Positions 32,555-43,979 of a stretch of DNA of 64,000 nucleotides are shown here, piece after piece. The translations under genes were made by a program, and so were the position numbers. The notes beneath the pieces were generated by a model, which was not told the DNA's origin, made no database searches, and saw only the letters and a list, made by a program, of their open reading frames with translations. Source of the stretch: Cyanodermella asteris (lineage: Eukaryota; Ascomycota; Lecanoromycetes; Ostropales; Stictidaceae); the NCBI GenBank assembly GCA_900618795.1, contig UYJD01000003.1, positions 651,760-715,759 on the forward strand, given 5' to 3'. Every line of letters starts with the position of its first letter. The first letter of the stretch is position 1.

Positions 32555-34678
32555 ATGTTGCTGAGAACCACTGCACATAGACTACCTGCAAGAAGCAGGG
32601 CTGCGTCAAGCTATGCAGAGATTTGGCGCTTCGTTGCAGCCAAGTACACGATACAAAATGCAGCCTCGTGCTTGAGCCGACCCAACCGCGGGTACAAAAC
32701 CACAGCGCAGCGACTCCCCGAAAAGGCAGATCTAGGCAGCGAACAGACTTTGCTTCGAGCTTACAAAAACTCACGTGAGTATTCTTAGGGTCCACATTGA
32801 AACGACGCGCTCATCTCTGTAGTGACCCTTCCGGCGGCAACGCACGAGATCAAAGACCTCGACGATCTCCAACTCGAGGGCAAGGATGTACTTTTACACG
32901 GATACCTCGGCAGTCGCAGCGACCTGTCCAAGAACTTCTACTTTGTTCCGCTGATAAGTCGGGATCTCAATCACAGCATTCAGATTATTTCGTCTGCAAA
33001 GTTTGGCGACGACGGTACGGCTCTGCCCGCTCACGAGGAGCTCAAACAACATGGGCCCAACACGCCAGTCGTCCTCAAAGGCACGCTCAAAGCCCGAAAG
33101 CAGTCACCGATAAAAGAGCCCAGCGATGTCATTAAGATTAACCAGCTCGAGGTCGCTCTTAAGGAAGTCCAAGTCCTGAACCACATGCCCAAAGATATAT
33201 TGGTCACCCCCCACGCGGTCCACCCTCCGGAAGCACGCCATCTGCAAATACGGCAAGAAAAGAGTGTTCGGGATGCGCTGGCGTTCCGCTCAAAAGCTGC
33301 AGCTATCTGCCGTTCGACTCTCGAGACTGAATTTGGGTTCCTAGAGATTGAGACCCCCTTACTGTTCAAGTCGACGCCCGAAGGGGCGAGGGAGTTTGTG
33401 GTGCCTACGCGAAGAAAGGGAATGGCCTATGCGCTGCCACAGAGTCCGCAGCAGTTCAAGCAGGTGTTGATGGGCAGTGGTATCAATCGGTACTATCAGC
33501 TTGCGAGGTGTTTCCGCGATGAGGATCTCCGAGCCGATCGGCAACCAGAGTTCACGCAGCTGGATCTGGAAATGTCGTTTGCGAGTGGCGAGGACGTCAT
33601 GAACGTGATTGAGGTGTTGGTGCGAGAGCTGTGGTCTAAATGTCTCGAGCAAGAACTTCCGGCGGTGTTTCCCCGTATGAAGTACCACGACGCGATGGCG
33701 AGGTACGGAGTTGACAAGCCTGATCTAAGGTATGGCATGGAGATACACCGTATCGATCACTTGTTGCCCGTCGAACTGGTCAGCAAGATATCGCCCTTGA
33801 CCTTGCCGGCTGTGCATGTCATGGTGTTGTCCATGGACGATCCAATCGCACCACGTGAAACGAGAGACTTTGTCGCGTCCTTTCTCGAATCTGCAGAGGG
33901 AGAAGTCTTCCAAAACAACCCAGACGGTGGCCCGGGCATCTTCATCTTCGATTCATCCAAGCCGTTATCAGGCCTTCAGCCCCTCGGCTTCGAAGCAGCC
34001 GAGCAGTTCGAAGAAATGTTCAATCTCAACGACGGCGACCTCGTGATCCTCCAAGCCCGAAAAGACGTGCCGTATTCTGGAGGCTCAGTACCGATAGGAA
34101 ACTTGAGAACTGCTCTACGCCGCGCAGCCATCGAACAGGGATTGGTACAACCTTCACAGGAATTCAAACCTCTTTGGGTGACCGACTTTCCCCTGTTCTC
34201 ACCAATCTCAGAATCCGAACCAGGGCAAGGCGGCGCTGCAGGGCTAGCCTCAACACACCACCCCTTCACCTCGCCCAAGACGCCCGCAGACGTCGACCTC
34301 CTCCTGACATCACCATCGGAAGTCATCGGTGAGCACTACGACTTGGTCATGAACGGGGTGGAGCTTGGCGGCGGATCGCGACGCATCCATAACGCGGACA
34401 TGCAGCGGTTCATCATGGAGCGAGTTCTTCAGATGAGCCCCGAGCGCGTTGCGGAGTTCTCGCATTTGCTGGAGGTGCTCCGTGCGGGATGTCCGCCGCA
34501 TGCGGGGATTGCCTTGGGGTTCGATCGGTTGATTGCGGTCATGCTGGGGAAGGCGTCGGTAAGGGATGTCATTGCGTTTCCAAAGAGTGGGAGTGGGGAG
34601 GATCAGTTGATGAAGAGTCCCGGCGTCTTGAGTGAGGCGCAGCTCCGGACGTATCATCTGCAGTTGCGCAAGGGCTGA
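32555..34678 (+). CDS. MSD1: Aspartyl-tRNA synthetase, mitochondrial
   Basis: Class II synthetase charging organellar tRNA-Asp (or tRNA-Asx). Model: exon 1 32555..32774 and exon 2 32823..34678, with a 48-nt intron (TCAC|GTGAGT, acceptor CTGTAG). The product is about 691 aa. Exon 1 supplies a basic, hydroxylated presequence (MLLRTTAHRLPARSRAASSY). The N-terminal OB-fold anticodon-binding domain contains VLLHGYLGSR. The catalytic domain shows LEIETPLLFKSTPEGAREF, LPQSPQQFKQ, motif 2 FRDEDLRADRQPEFTQLD, a bacterial-type GAD insertion region, and motif 3 GIALGFDRL near the C-terminus. The bacterial-type AspS architecture with the presequence supports mitochondrial location. Confidence 0.93.
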
Positions 34679-34854
34679 TTGTAATATAGAACATTGTATT
34701 ATAGAATACATACAACTGGACGTCATCTGTCGATACAAAGAATGGTCCATTCTGCCACTCCGCGTTCATACTCATAGACTTCATTCCTTCATTAAAAAGA
34801 CACCACATCTATATCGTGCATCACCTCCCCGAGGGGTTTTTTTTCTTTTTTCTT

Positions 34855-35574
34855 TCACCCCATCTTCGCATTGCTAAAATCCATCTCCGGATGCGCCTTC
34901 TTGAACTGCTCCAACACGTCCAACTTCTTCTGCGCCTCGCTCGTCGGCCTGCCCAGCTCCTTCTGCCGCTGATCGTACATCATCTTCTCCACCATCGTGC
35001 GCGTCTCGCCCTCCAGGTCGCTCAGCCTGCTGCTCTCCGGCGTGATCTTGGTCGTGTCGATCCCGGGCGCCGACGTCACCACGTGCGCCCACCATTCCAT
35101 CTTGTTGCTCTTGTCCAGGTGCACGGATACCTCCTTGCCCGAGGGCGTGGTCTCGAGCGTCCAGCTGCATTCGTCGACCAGGACCGTTTTTGGGAGGTCG
35201 CCCTGCGGGGGGGAAATTTGGTTAGTTTGCGGGGTTTTAGGTACCTCGAGTTGGACTGGGAGGGACTGGGAGGGACTGGGAGGTCGGAAGAGGAGAAAAA
35301 GGAGGGGGGGGGGGAGGAACCGTGGGGACTGGGGACTTACGTCGATGATGGGAGTTTGGCCTTTGACGCCGACTCTGAGTTTCGTCTTTGCGATCACGAC
35401 GTCAAAGTCCCGGCCCTTGAGGTGCGAGGGGACGGGCACCGTGATGTCCAGGTCGGAGATTGTTTGGGTCCATTTGTAGGGGAGGGAAGCTTGTTCTTCG
35501 CGTTCGCGGGCTGCGGCTTCGGCGTCTTTGCGGGCTTCTTCTTCTTTACTGGGGGATGAGGGTTGGTCGGCCAT
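34855..35574 (-). CDS. nudC: Nuclear movement protein NudC (CS domain)
   Basis: CS-domain co-chaperone needed for dynein/LIS1-dependent nuclear migration in filamentous fungi. Model: exon 1 35574..35341 and exon 2 35202..34855, with a 138-nt intron (GAC|GTAAGT, acceptor CCGCAG) giving about 193 aa, normal for fungal NudC. The N-terminus is a charged Glu/Ala/Arg segment. The CS domain starts at [17 protein letters not shown] and continues with [10 protein letters not shown], then [17 protein letters not shown] and KMEWWAHVV across the splice. The C-terminus carries [19 protein letters not shown] and ends [16 protein letters not shown]. The intron is a multiple of three with no stop, so retention would insert 46 residues. 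It converges on MSD1 with only 176 bp between the stops. Confidence 0.93.
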   Translation of the reverse strand: MADQPSSPSKEEEARKDAEAAAREREEQASLPYKWTQTISDLDITVPVPSHLKGRDFDVVIAKTKLRVGVKGQTPIIDVSPQSPRFLPPPLLFLLFRPPSPSQSLPVQLEVPKTPQTNQISPPQGDLPKTVLVDECSWTLETTPSGKEVSVHLDKSNKMEWWAHVVTSAPGIDTTKITPESSRLSDLEGETRTMVEKMMYDQRQKELGRPTSEAQKKLDVLEQFKKAHPEMDFSNAKMG

Positions 35575-36284
35575 GGTTTCGTCGCTCCCGGTGCTGAAAC
35601 GGAGGGTGGAGAGTTGGCACGCGGACATGGGAAGCTCGAGAGAGAGCTTTCTTTTGAGAGCGAGGGATGGGCCGGTGTTGACTCCGGGGTGGTGGTGGTG
35701 CTGATTTCTTGTTTGAGTCTAGCGTGCTGAGCGGGCTTCTTGCGACGCTTGCCTCACGGTTCATCCTCAGACCGATGGGACCGTTGTCGATTGAGCTTCT
35801 ATTTTTACGATGAAGTGTCAATTTACTGGTATTGTGAGATCGGCTTCGAACAAAAAGCCGTTCGGGAGCTTGTTGGTCAAAGAGGCGTGTTTGCGTGATG
35901 GCACAAATCTTATCGAAGGTTTCCGTCGGCGAGCATTCCCTGACATTTCTCCCCATTTTGGAGCGCTTCTGTCTTCTTTGTCTAAAATGATCATGCCGTG
36001 TGCCCTGAGGAAACCCACACTGCGAAGGGTTGAGAAGACTGAGATATTTCAAAAATACCGATGCATTGAGACTGCTTACTACAACAGCTCGGTGATGATT
36101 CCAAGACCGGGGTCGATGTCGTGATGGCCGATCCAGCCCCAATGCGGCAGGAAGCTCTCTATCGATTGCTTACAGACGCCTCGTGGCCAACATGGTTCTT
36201 AATCCGGGGCCACGGGTGGTCACCATCATTTTATTGCTTTCAATTCTGAGCGGCACCTGAATGTCAGGTTGAACCAAGGTCGAC
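35575..36284. promoter_or_regulatory. Divergent promoter interval, NudC / MFS permease
   Basis: 710 bp between opposed starts. No protein-like frame; short direct repeats not seen. Confidence 0.4.
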
Positions 36285-38036
36285 ATGACTGACAAGAGAG
36301 AGGTCATCGAGTCCCAGCTCGACCGCGAGGTTTCTCACGACCGTGGTGCCAGAGACGGCAGCTCCATCGCTAGTTCCAGGGACCTGGACGAAACTTACGA
36401 GCTCTACAAACGTCAAGATGCAGGTGCCATCGATCATCAGGAAGCCAAACGTGTTCTTCGAAAGGTTGATTTGCATATTTTGCCGATCTTAATGATGACC
36501 TACATGCTCCAGTATCTGGACAAATCGTCAATCAATTTTGCATCTGTATACGGCTTGCAGAAGGGGACGAACCTTCATGGTCAAGACTACAGCTGGCTGG
36601 GGTCAATCTTCTACTTCGGTGCGTCATGCGAGCTTTTTTGTAGCTGGACAATTGATTGAGATGTTAAGGATACTTGATCGCACAGTACCCGGCGGGATAC
36701 GCCCTTCAGCGTTTGCCACTGGGGAAATTCATCGGCTGCACGATTCTAGCATGGGGTGTTCTTCTCATCACCACACCAGCATGCAAGAGCTTTGGTGGTA
36801 TCGCAACCAATCGGTTCCTTCTTGGTGTAGTTGAAGCTGTTGTCAACCCTGGCTTCGTCCTGGTGATGGCAACATGGTACCAGAGAAACGAGCAGGTCTG
36901 GATTCCCTATGGGTATGCCCACGTTCAGCTACTGACCCGATCTAGCCATTGCGACTCGTGATATACTACAGCATGAACGGGATTGCTGGCCTTTTCGGAG
37001 GTCTGCTTGGCTATGCTATTGGCCACATCACCTCCGGCTTGGCCCAGTGGCAGTACATCTTCCTCATCTTCGGATCAATCAGCATTGCTTGGGGAGTGCT
37101 CTTTCTGATTTTCATGCCCGACCTGCCGTCTTCTGCTCGATTCCTGGCCATCGAGGAGAGAATCGTTGCAGTAGAGAGGGTTGCGACCAACCGACAAGGC
37201 GTCAAGAACAACCACTTCAAGATGTACCAATTCTGGCAGTTCCTGCGAGACCCAAAGACGTGGATACTATTCATCATGAGCATCGCTGCTCAGATACCCA
37301 ACGCGTCACAGGGAACGGTGAGTGTCGGCATGCGCCTTTATTGAACGGAGCTGACTGGCAACCAGTTCACCTCCATCATTCTCGAGACATTCGGCTTCAC
37401 TGCGTTGGAGACACAATACATGCAAATGCCGGGTAATGCGATTCAAATCGTCTCTCTTCTGCTTGGAGGCTGGGTCGCATCGCGCTGGCCGGGTATGCGC
37501 TGCATCGTCATGATCACTGGTAATCTCATTTGCGTCGCATGTGGAGGCGTGCTCGTCGGTCTTTCTGCAGACCACACGTGGGGCCGCTTGGTTGCGCTCT
37601 GGTTGGCTTCGATTCAGTCTGTCGGCTTTGCCATCAGCCTGACGATGGTCAGCTCCAATGTGGCAGGCTACACGAAGAAGCAGTTGACAGGCGCTGCTAT
37701 GTTTGTCGGATACTGTGTCGGTAAGCGTTCCGTGCTCTCACTTCCAGAGTGGCTGATGCTAACAATGTAGGTAATATCATTGGGCCACAAACATTCATCC
37801 AAAGCGAAGCACCGGCATACACGTCGGCGTACATTGCCATTCTAGTTGGCTACTCGGTGAAGACGGTCATGGTCATCATCCTGTATGCGTACATGTGGTC
37901 GGTGAACAAGCGTAGGGACAGGGACGCGATGGTATTGAGCCCCGAGGAGAGAGACCGTCAGGACAAGGACGCGATCGAGAAAGGTATGCAAGACATGACC
38001 GAGCTGGATAACCAAGGCTTCAGATACAGCCTGTGA
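36285..38036 (+). CDS. MFS transporter, Dal5/allantoate permease (ACS) family
   Basis: Twelve-helix plasma-membrane symporter of the anion:cation symporter group, which carries allantoate, small carboxylates or vitamins. Five exons: 36285..36618, 36669..36895, 36946..37317, 37366..37720 and 37771..38036. All four introns are 48-50 nt. The product is about 517 aa. Landmarks are KVDLHILPILMMTYMLQYLDKSSINFA in helix 1, GSIFYFGYLIAQYPAGYALQ across splice 1, NRFLLGVVEAVVNPGFVLVMATWYQRNEQPLR across splice 2, and NGIAGLFGGLLGYAIGHI. The second half includes VAGYTKKQLTGAAMF and GNIIGPQTF. The second intron's donor GTCTGG is unusual, but the joined frame restores the conserved EQPLRLV segment. Substrate is not inferable. 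Confidence 0.9.
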
Positions 38037-38480
38037 ATAGCTTCAACGACTTTCTTGCAAACCTGCGGTACTACTCATGTGTCACAGACGAAGCCAGCGC
38101 GCAGCATTCCATGCCCAGTCGTGGAAGGTGCTAAACTTGCAGACAGAATGTTTCGCAGTTACTCACTATCCGGGCACCACGCAAATTCCAAGCGACGGCT
38201 ACAACCTATACGGCTGATTGTACTGACCGCGGGTGGGAGTATATATGAGTGCTTACACCAGCAGCATCGCCCAGCTGGCGTGAGAGGATTCCCGCTCAAT
38301 GGCCGTACCGAATAGCTTCAAGTCCGGATGCGCCTGGCAGTCACCCATGGTGTAAGCTTACAAAACCACAACGGTCAACCACGCACGAACGCAGCAAAAT
38401 TTTCGCAAAGCCTTTCCTGCTCTTGATCATCTCACGCCTTTCCGGACAACCTGCAGGGAGGCTACGTGATCGCCACAATC
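38037..38480. other. Intergenic interval between permease and F-box gene
   Basis: 444 bp in a co-directional arrangement. Nothing recognisable. Confidence 0.4.
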
Positions 38481-40550
38481 ATGACTACTACGCTGGTTGA
38501 CCTTGACTACGACATCCTCCTTCGCATCTTTCGACTCGTGTACGATAGTCATAAAAGGGATGGGGACGGGTTTCCGGACCGAAATACTACGATGTACTAT
38601 CGCAATGGGGTTTATGGATCGTTTAGCCAGTGCAACTACCTGTGAGTGCATGTATTTATTAAATGGCGTACTTAGGTATTTGACTAGGTCTTAGCTAGCT
38701 GGGCACTTGGCTGGGCACTTGGCTGAGTTTGCAGTCGAAGATCTAGTCGGGTAGCTGTTATGATGCTTCACTCCTTGGATAATTTCCCACACGGCTAAAA
38801 CGGGAAACGGCGACGAGTTCTGGCAACGCGCCTTCGGCCTGGCTTCGAGGACCAATGATTGAGATAAAAGCTAATAGATACGCAGCTGGGGCTATTGTCT
38901 TGTCGCTCTTTGGTTGAAAGACATTATCAACTACTGGCTATACCAGAATGTCGAGCTGAACAACACTCACCTACGCAACTTCCTAAAAACCGTCATCACA
39001 TCAGAAGATCACGCAAAATTAGTTCGACGAGTCAGGATTGGGAGCCCGGGCGGGTATCCGACATCGTACACACCGGCGCCAAGCCACTATGACTCGACTC
39101 GCGATGTGGAAAAGCTCATGTTGAAGCGTGCGAGTACCACTGACCTCAACCTTGCATGCTATGACCACTCTCCTAGGCTCATTGCTGATAGCGAAGCGGA
39201 GCAGATACTTGTATTACAAGCACTCCCAACTCTAACCGGAATAGAGGTTGCCTTCGAGGGAGGTCAAGAGTCTAGGGAACTCAAACTGAGGACATATCTC
39301 GAACTGCGAGAAGAACGTTTGTTAAAGTTTCTCTGCCAACAAAGTCTCGAGCGGACGGGTTGGACATCAAAGATCGGATACCTAGATCTCAAAGACCGGT
39401 GTCCCGGTTGCTATACCGGAATCGGTATCAACGAAATCGCGCCACTGTTCATGCTTCCAGCACTCAGAGTTCTGAAGCTCGGCAATTGCTGCTCGCAGTT
39501 TGACGAGCACGCTCGTGGCAGAGGGTCGGTAGGCCTCAAGTCAGGTCGGATATCGCTCAAACAAGCCCTACAGCATCACAACATTTTCTCGACTTCGATT
39601 TCCGAATTGTCGTTGGAGGCCTGTAGGCTGAATCACACTGATATGACAACCCTGATCGGGATCACACCTGGTCTTCGATCTTTCAAGCTTTCAATCCCAC
39701 CAGTGTCGCTTATGGCGTCCGTATGGTTGGCAAATGATACATGCTTTGTTCCACATCGCGTTGTGTCCTGCCTTGAACCAGTCTCACAAAACCTCGGGGT
39801 AAGCATATAGCCTTAGCTCTCAGAGACGTGGTTGTCTAACCTTGTTGCTTATAGGAACTTGTCATCGTAAGCGTAGACTACGAAGCGCCTTGTGCAGACA
39901 GATGGCCATGGTGGCGAGAGCAACCTTTAGAGCCCGAGCATGCGCAAATCTGGCAAGACCTCCACCAGCAAGCTGATCTGTCGAATTTCGCTAAACTTGA
40001 GCGTTTGGAGATTTCAGGCGTCGCTCTGGGTGTATTCCATCACGGACTCCAAAATCATGGTCTCCGAAATTCGCATTTGAAGAGGCTCCTTCCAAGATCT
40101 TTGAAGCAGGTCAAAATCTATGCGCCGCCACAGAACTTTTGCATGCGATCGGCGCTCCAAGTCGCCTGCAGAGGACCACGATCATCCGACGAGATGCGGC
40201 AAGAGTTCGCACTCGCCGGTCTGCTGATAGATCTGTGCCATGGGTTGCAAGATATTGTCAGCGATGGTAGGGATCCTTTGGAGCACGTCAAGGTCGAGGT
40301 CCCGAAGACTTGGATGATCCCGACCAACAAGTCGATGGTGTCGGTCATTAAAGCCGCCAAGGCTCCAGCGACTCGTATCGAGGTAGGGAATCACGGCTGG
40401 CTCTGCGATTCGAGCAGAACAGTCAAAGACAACATGAGAGAATGGGCCGGTCGTTGGAACAGGGACGGTCGTGCGTTTAAACCAAACCGCGAGCCTAATC
40501 GTTCGATATATGTCTCCAGAAGACCGATTGTTGGAGTGGAGAGATTCTAG
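38481..40550 (+). CDS. F-box-like protein of unknown substrate
   Basis: Three exons: 38481..38641, 38886..39798 and 39855..40550, with introns of 244 and 56 nt. The product is about 589 aa. The N-terminal LVDLDYDILLRIFRLV resembles an F-box helix 1. Exon 2 continues NYL/WGYCLVALWLKDIINYW, the second half typical of fungal F-box proteins, and then irregular leucine-rich segments (LPALRVLKLGNCC, STSISELSLEACRLNHTDMTTLIG, LRSFKLSIPPVSL; exon 3 LERLEISGVAL). It is a probable SCF adaptor with a degenerate LRR solenoid. The first intron is long for this window and contains the 12-bp minisatellite noted separately. Frame and phase fit at both junctions. Target unknown. Confidence 0.7.
38671..38730. 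repeat. Short 12-bp minisatellite inside an intron
   Basis: Units of the type GGnACTTGGCTn (for example GGGCACTTGGCT twice in tandem, plus diverged GGTATTTGACTA) inside the first intron of the F-box gene. The unit matches the larger array at 62248-62430. Confidence 0.7.
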
Positions 40551-41223
40551 GCCAGGTCAGACCAAGCTCTCATGCTATAAGTAGCGAAATGTACATCATC
40601 GAGTAATTGTGTTCGCACAGGCACATTTGCTATCTGAACAAGGGTTTCTTTTTGGCCGGCATACACAGCTCTCTTAGCGATGCTAGTAACTCTCTTCGGC
40701 TAAGTCATCCGGTAAGTATCTTACTGACTACCTTGTTAAGTAGTCTAGCAAGTGGTCTAGTGAGTATCATCCTATCTGAATCACGCACACGGTGACAGCG
40801 CCTGTACTGTCAAGGCTACGTGGTTTGATCACAATTAGTAACGCTCCATCGACAGGATCAACTGGACTCAGCCGTCGAAGGGAGCCGTTTCAGTCCGCCA
40901 AGTGGCTGTGCCCAGCGGACTCAGGGACGACCATTAGCGCCGAAGCTCCCCTAAATCGGCGGCCCCAAAATCGCGGTTCGTTCTATTTGCCATCTTCGTT
41001 CGCATCGGCTGTGACATCATGAGCGCGATGACGATGCTCTCTCCAGAACAGCCACAGTCCTGAACTTGAGAGCTCTATATGTTTGCACATCCGGAGCCGT
41101 GGTTCTTTGAGCTTAAACCTGTACATACTCTTTCCTGTCCGTGGAGTTTTGCAAATCTACATTGTCACGAATATACGATCAGCCACTGTGTCTCAGACTG
41201 CTAGTTCCATCTCACACCGCACC
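40551..41223. other. Intergenic interval
   Basis: 673 bp with a short CTTACTGACTACCTTG / AAGTGGTCTAG region near 40710-40765, possibly another decayed relative of the 12-bp repeat. No gene seen. Confidence 0.35.
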
Positions 41224-41487
41224 ATGTCTCAGAACAAGAGGATTCACGATGAGACCAGCGCACGATTTGTCCGTGGCGCCGGCAGCATGGGCGATACCGC
41301 GAATTTGCCGTTTCCGATTCGATGGGTTGCGCAGCTCGTGCAGTATCTGATCGCGCTGATGCTTGTTGCGTTTGCGAAGGCGGTCGAGCATACTTTCAAG
41401 AAGCAGCCGAAGAGGAGACATGGACATGCGGCTGCACCGGCGCCAGCGCCAGGCATCGATACCGAGATCGATTCGAAGCACGAATGA
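41224..41487 (+). CDS. Small hypothetical single-pass membrane protein
   Basis: An 87-codon frame from ATG 41224, preceded by ACC. It has one hydrophobic stretch (WVAQLVQYLIALMLVAFAKAV, about residues 34-54), followed by a basic KKQPKRRHGH patch and an Ala/Pro linker. This is the layout of a small tail-inserted or single-pass protein. No family recognised. The frame is clean, the codon use resembles neighbouring genes and a pyrimidine-containing leader precedes it, but there is no independent support. It could be an unrelated chance frame. Confidence 0.4.
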   Translation: MSQNKRIHDETSARFVRGAGSMGDTANLPFPIRWVAQLVQYLIALMLVAFAKAVEHTFKKQPKRRHGHAAAPAPAPGIDTEIDSKHE

Positions 41488-42893
41488 GATGGACACGATA
41501 TACTTGGTAAGAGAAGGACTGCTCAATGCGACTTCCGAGGCGCTGTCTATAAGAGGGAGGGGACAACGGACATTACCGACCCTCGCGGTGGATTGAGCGA
41601 GCTAAGTTCAAACACGCAGCCAAAGCGGGAACCAAAGGCTATCGCCACAATCGATCTGCCACCCACGAGCAGCGTCGCGATGCGCCGTGTGCACACGGCA
41701 TACGAGGCAAGCCGACAGCAATGCAGGTTCGTTAGCACGTCAGATGTGCATGGAGAATGGCGCCCACACAATGGTGAAGCATCACCGTTTGAGCGTCTAA
41801 TACACGAAGTAGACAGTTTTGGGGGTTGGGAACAGTCTGCATAACACAGCGGCCAAAGTCATACGCAATAGACGAAGCGTCAAGGGTGATATGAGCATCA
41901 TTCCAGATGTACTTGAGAGCCGTTCTCAGTCGGATGAGAATGACGCCATCCGTGATGCGTGGTCTGAAGTACGAATGTGCTGTGCCATCGGGAGACGACC
42001 CCCAAGACATCATTCCTGCACGCGTGGAGAAGAATGAGCTCACGCGAGCTATACAATGGAATCGAAAAATGAAGTCAGTATGGCGACCTCACCGTAATAT
42101 AGCATCTACGGAGAGTTCGCAATGCAAAAAATCAATTGATCGAACACCGCCTGTTCCATCGCAGACTGATCTTGCACATGCCCACTGCCCACCACGTCCA
42201 ATCTGTAATGATCATCCAGGATACCCACATTCGACCAAGAGACGTCGATGATGTACATTTCTAGAAGTTCCATCCCGAACCAACCTTATCAGTGACAAGC
42301 ACTTCACCACCTTCCCGGACGTAGATCGTCCAGACAAGCTTTGAGTTACGCAAAATCATCAGCACCGGCACAATCATCCCACACTCGAAGGATCACGGCC
42401 TCCGCAACGGCCAAGTTGGGATGATCCCAGAGCACCCACAGCATTAGAAAAGCCCCTGACGATGAAGATCGTCAAACGGGACGCAAGCATTTGTGACAAT
42501 GCCTCAATCTATGGAATTACCGAGATCGGAGGCGTTACGAGGCTTCAAACCTTGGTGGTTCCCGCAGGTTCGGGATCAGTGTTGATCTCCGCCACGGAAC
42601 GTGGGGTCAACACCTGTAAAGGCATTCGTGACGTTCGGCAACATTTGAAGACGCCGATAGCTACGCCCACGTCCGGGGATGCAAGGTTTGTCGAACTCTA
42701 GAAAAGGGCGGCTCTTCCACTAGCTGCATCCTCATCTGTCTGAATTTATTTTTGAGACCGAGTCTTGAGTCCCGACGTACCGTCTGTAATCCAGCAAACA
42801 TCCTGCCTACCTTACGTTGATACTCTGCTATTCACAAACTCACTCAGATCAGGTCAAGCACTCTAGAAATCCGACGAAACAGCAACTACAACG
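41488..42893. other. Intergenic interval with possible decayed coding remnants
   Basis: 1.4 kb with no intact gene. Around 42300-42700 two plus-strand frames contain protein-like segments (IIPHSKDHGLRNGQVGMIPEHP, then after a frame change EKPLTMKIVKRDASICDNAS) that could be remnants of a hexapeptide-repeat acyltransferase. This is speculative. Confidence 0.25.
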
Positions 42894-43979
42894 ATGGCGA
42901 AACCTCTCCGCGTCGCCGTTATCCCCGGCGACGGCATCGGCAAAGAAGTCATGCCCCAAGGCCTCGCCTGCCTCCGCGCCGCCGCCAAAAGATACAACAT
43001 CCCCCTGACGCTCGACGACTTCAGCCCCTGGGCGTCCTGCGACCTCTACGAACAATCCGGGCACATGCTGCCCCCGGACTGGAAGACCCAACTCTCCTCC
43101 TACGACGCAATCTACTTCGGCGCCGTCGGCATGCCGGACCGGGTCCCCGACCACGTCTCCCTCTGGGGCTCGCTCCTCCAGTTCCGACGCGAGTTCGACC
43201 AGTACGTGAACCTCCGGCCCTGCAGGCTGATGCCCGGGGTCAAAAGCCCGCTGGCGGACGTGAAGCCGGGGGACATTGATTTCTGGGTCGTGAGGGAGAA
43301 CACCGAGGGCGAGTACTCGAGCATCGGCGGCAAGATCTTCGAGGGCACGGACCGGGAGACGGTCGTGCAGGAGACGGTCATGACGCGGACGGGCGTGGAC
43401 AGGGTCCTCCGGTACGCGTTCGAGCTCGCCGCGAAGCGACCAAAGGCGCATCTGACGTCTGCGACCAAGTCGAACGGGATCAGTATCACGATGCCGTATT
43501 GGGATCAGCGCGTCGAGGCCATGCAAGGTTCGTACCCGTCGGTGCGAGTTGACAAGTTCCATATCGATATTTTGACTGCGCATTTCGTGCAGCGGCCGGG
43601 GCATTTCGATGTCGTCGTCGCGTCGAACTTGTTTGGGGATATCTTGTCCGATTTGGGACCGGCTTGTACGGGGACGATTGGGATTGCGCCGAGTGCGAAT
43701 ATTAACCCGGATGGCAAGTGGCCGAGTCTGTTTGAGCCAGTTCACGGGTCTGCGCCGGATATTGCGGGCAAGGGGGTTGCGAATCCGGTGGGCATGATTT
43801 GGGCCGGTCAGATGATGTTGGAGCATTTTGGATATACAGAAGCGGCAACGGCGATGCTGCGAGCCATTGAGAAGGCTTTGGAGAGTGGGGGCGTTGAGGC
43901 GCTGACGCCGGATATGGGTGGAAAGGGAACGACAGATTCTTTCGGAGCCAAGATTGCTAAGATCATCGAAGAGTCGTAG
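42894..43979 (+). CDS. Tartrate dehydrogenase / D-malate dehydrogenase (decarboxylating)
   Basis: Member of the isocitrate/isopropylmalate dehydrogenase fold family, subtype TtuC/DmlA: NAD-dependent oxidation of tartrate or D-malate. Single exon, 361 aa, normal length. Visible features are the N-terminal VIPGDGIGKEVMPQG, AIYFGAVGMPDRVPDHVSLWG with the tartrate-type loop instead of the leucine-biosynthesis loop, the substrate Arg motif in QYVNLRPCRL, RENTEGEYS, the catalytic SATKSNG lysine, and the metal-binding signature VVASNLFGDILSDLGP followed by GTIGIAPSANINP and EPVHGSAPDIAGKG. Third-position GC is extreme in the first ~600 bp and relaxes afterwards. The lack of introns is compatible with an old bacterial origin but does not prove it. 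Confidence 0.9.
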   Translation: MAKPLRVAVIPGDGIGKEVMPQGLACLRAAAKRYNIPLTLDDFSPWASCDLYEQSGHMLPPDWKTQLSSYDAIYFGAVGMPDRVPDHVSLWGSLLQFRREFDQYVNLRPCRLMPGVKSPLADVKPGDIDFWVVRENTEGEYSSIGGKIFEGTDRETVVQETVMTRTGVDRVLRYAFELAAKRPKAHLTSATKSNGISITMPYWDQRVEAMQGSYPSVRVDKFHIDILTAHFVQRPGHFDVVVASNLFGDILSDLGPACTGTIGIAPSANINPDGKWPSLFEPVHGSAPDIAGKGVANPVGMIWAGQMMLEHFGYTEAATAMLRAIEKALESGGVEALTPDMGGKGTTDSFGAKIAKIIEES

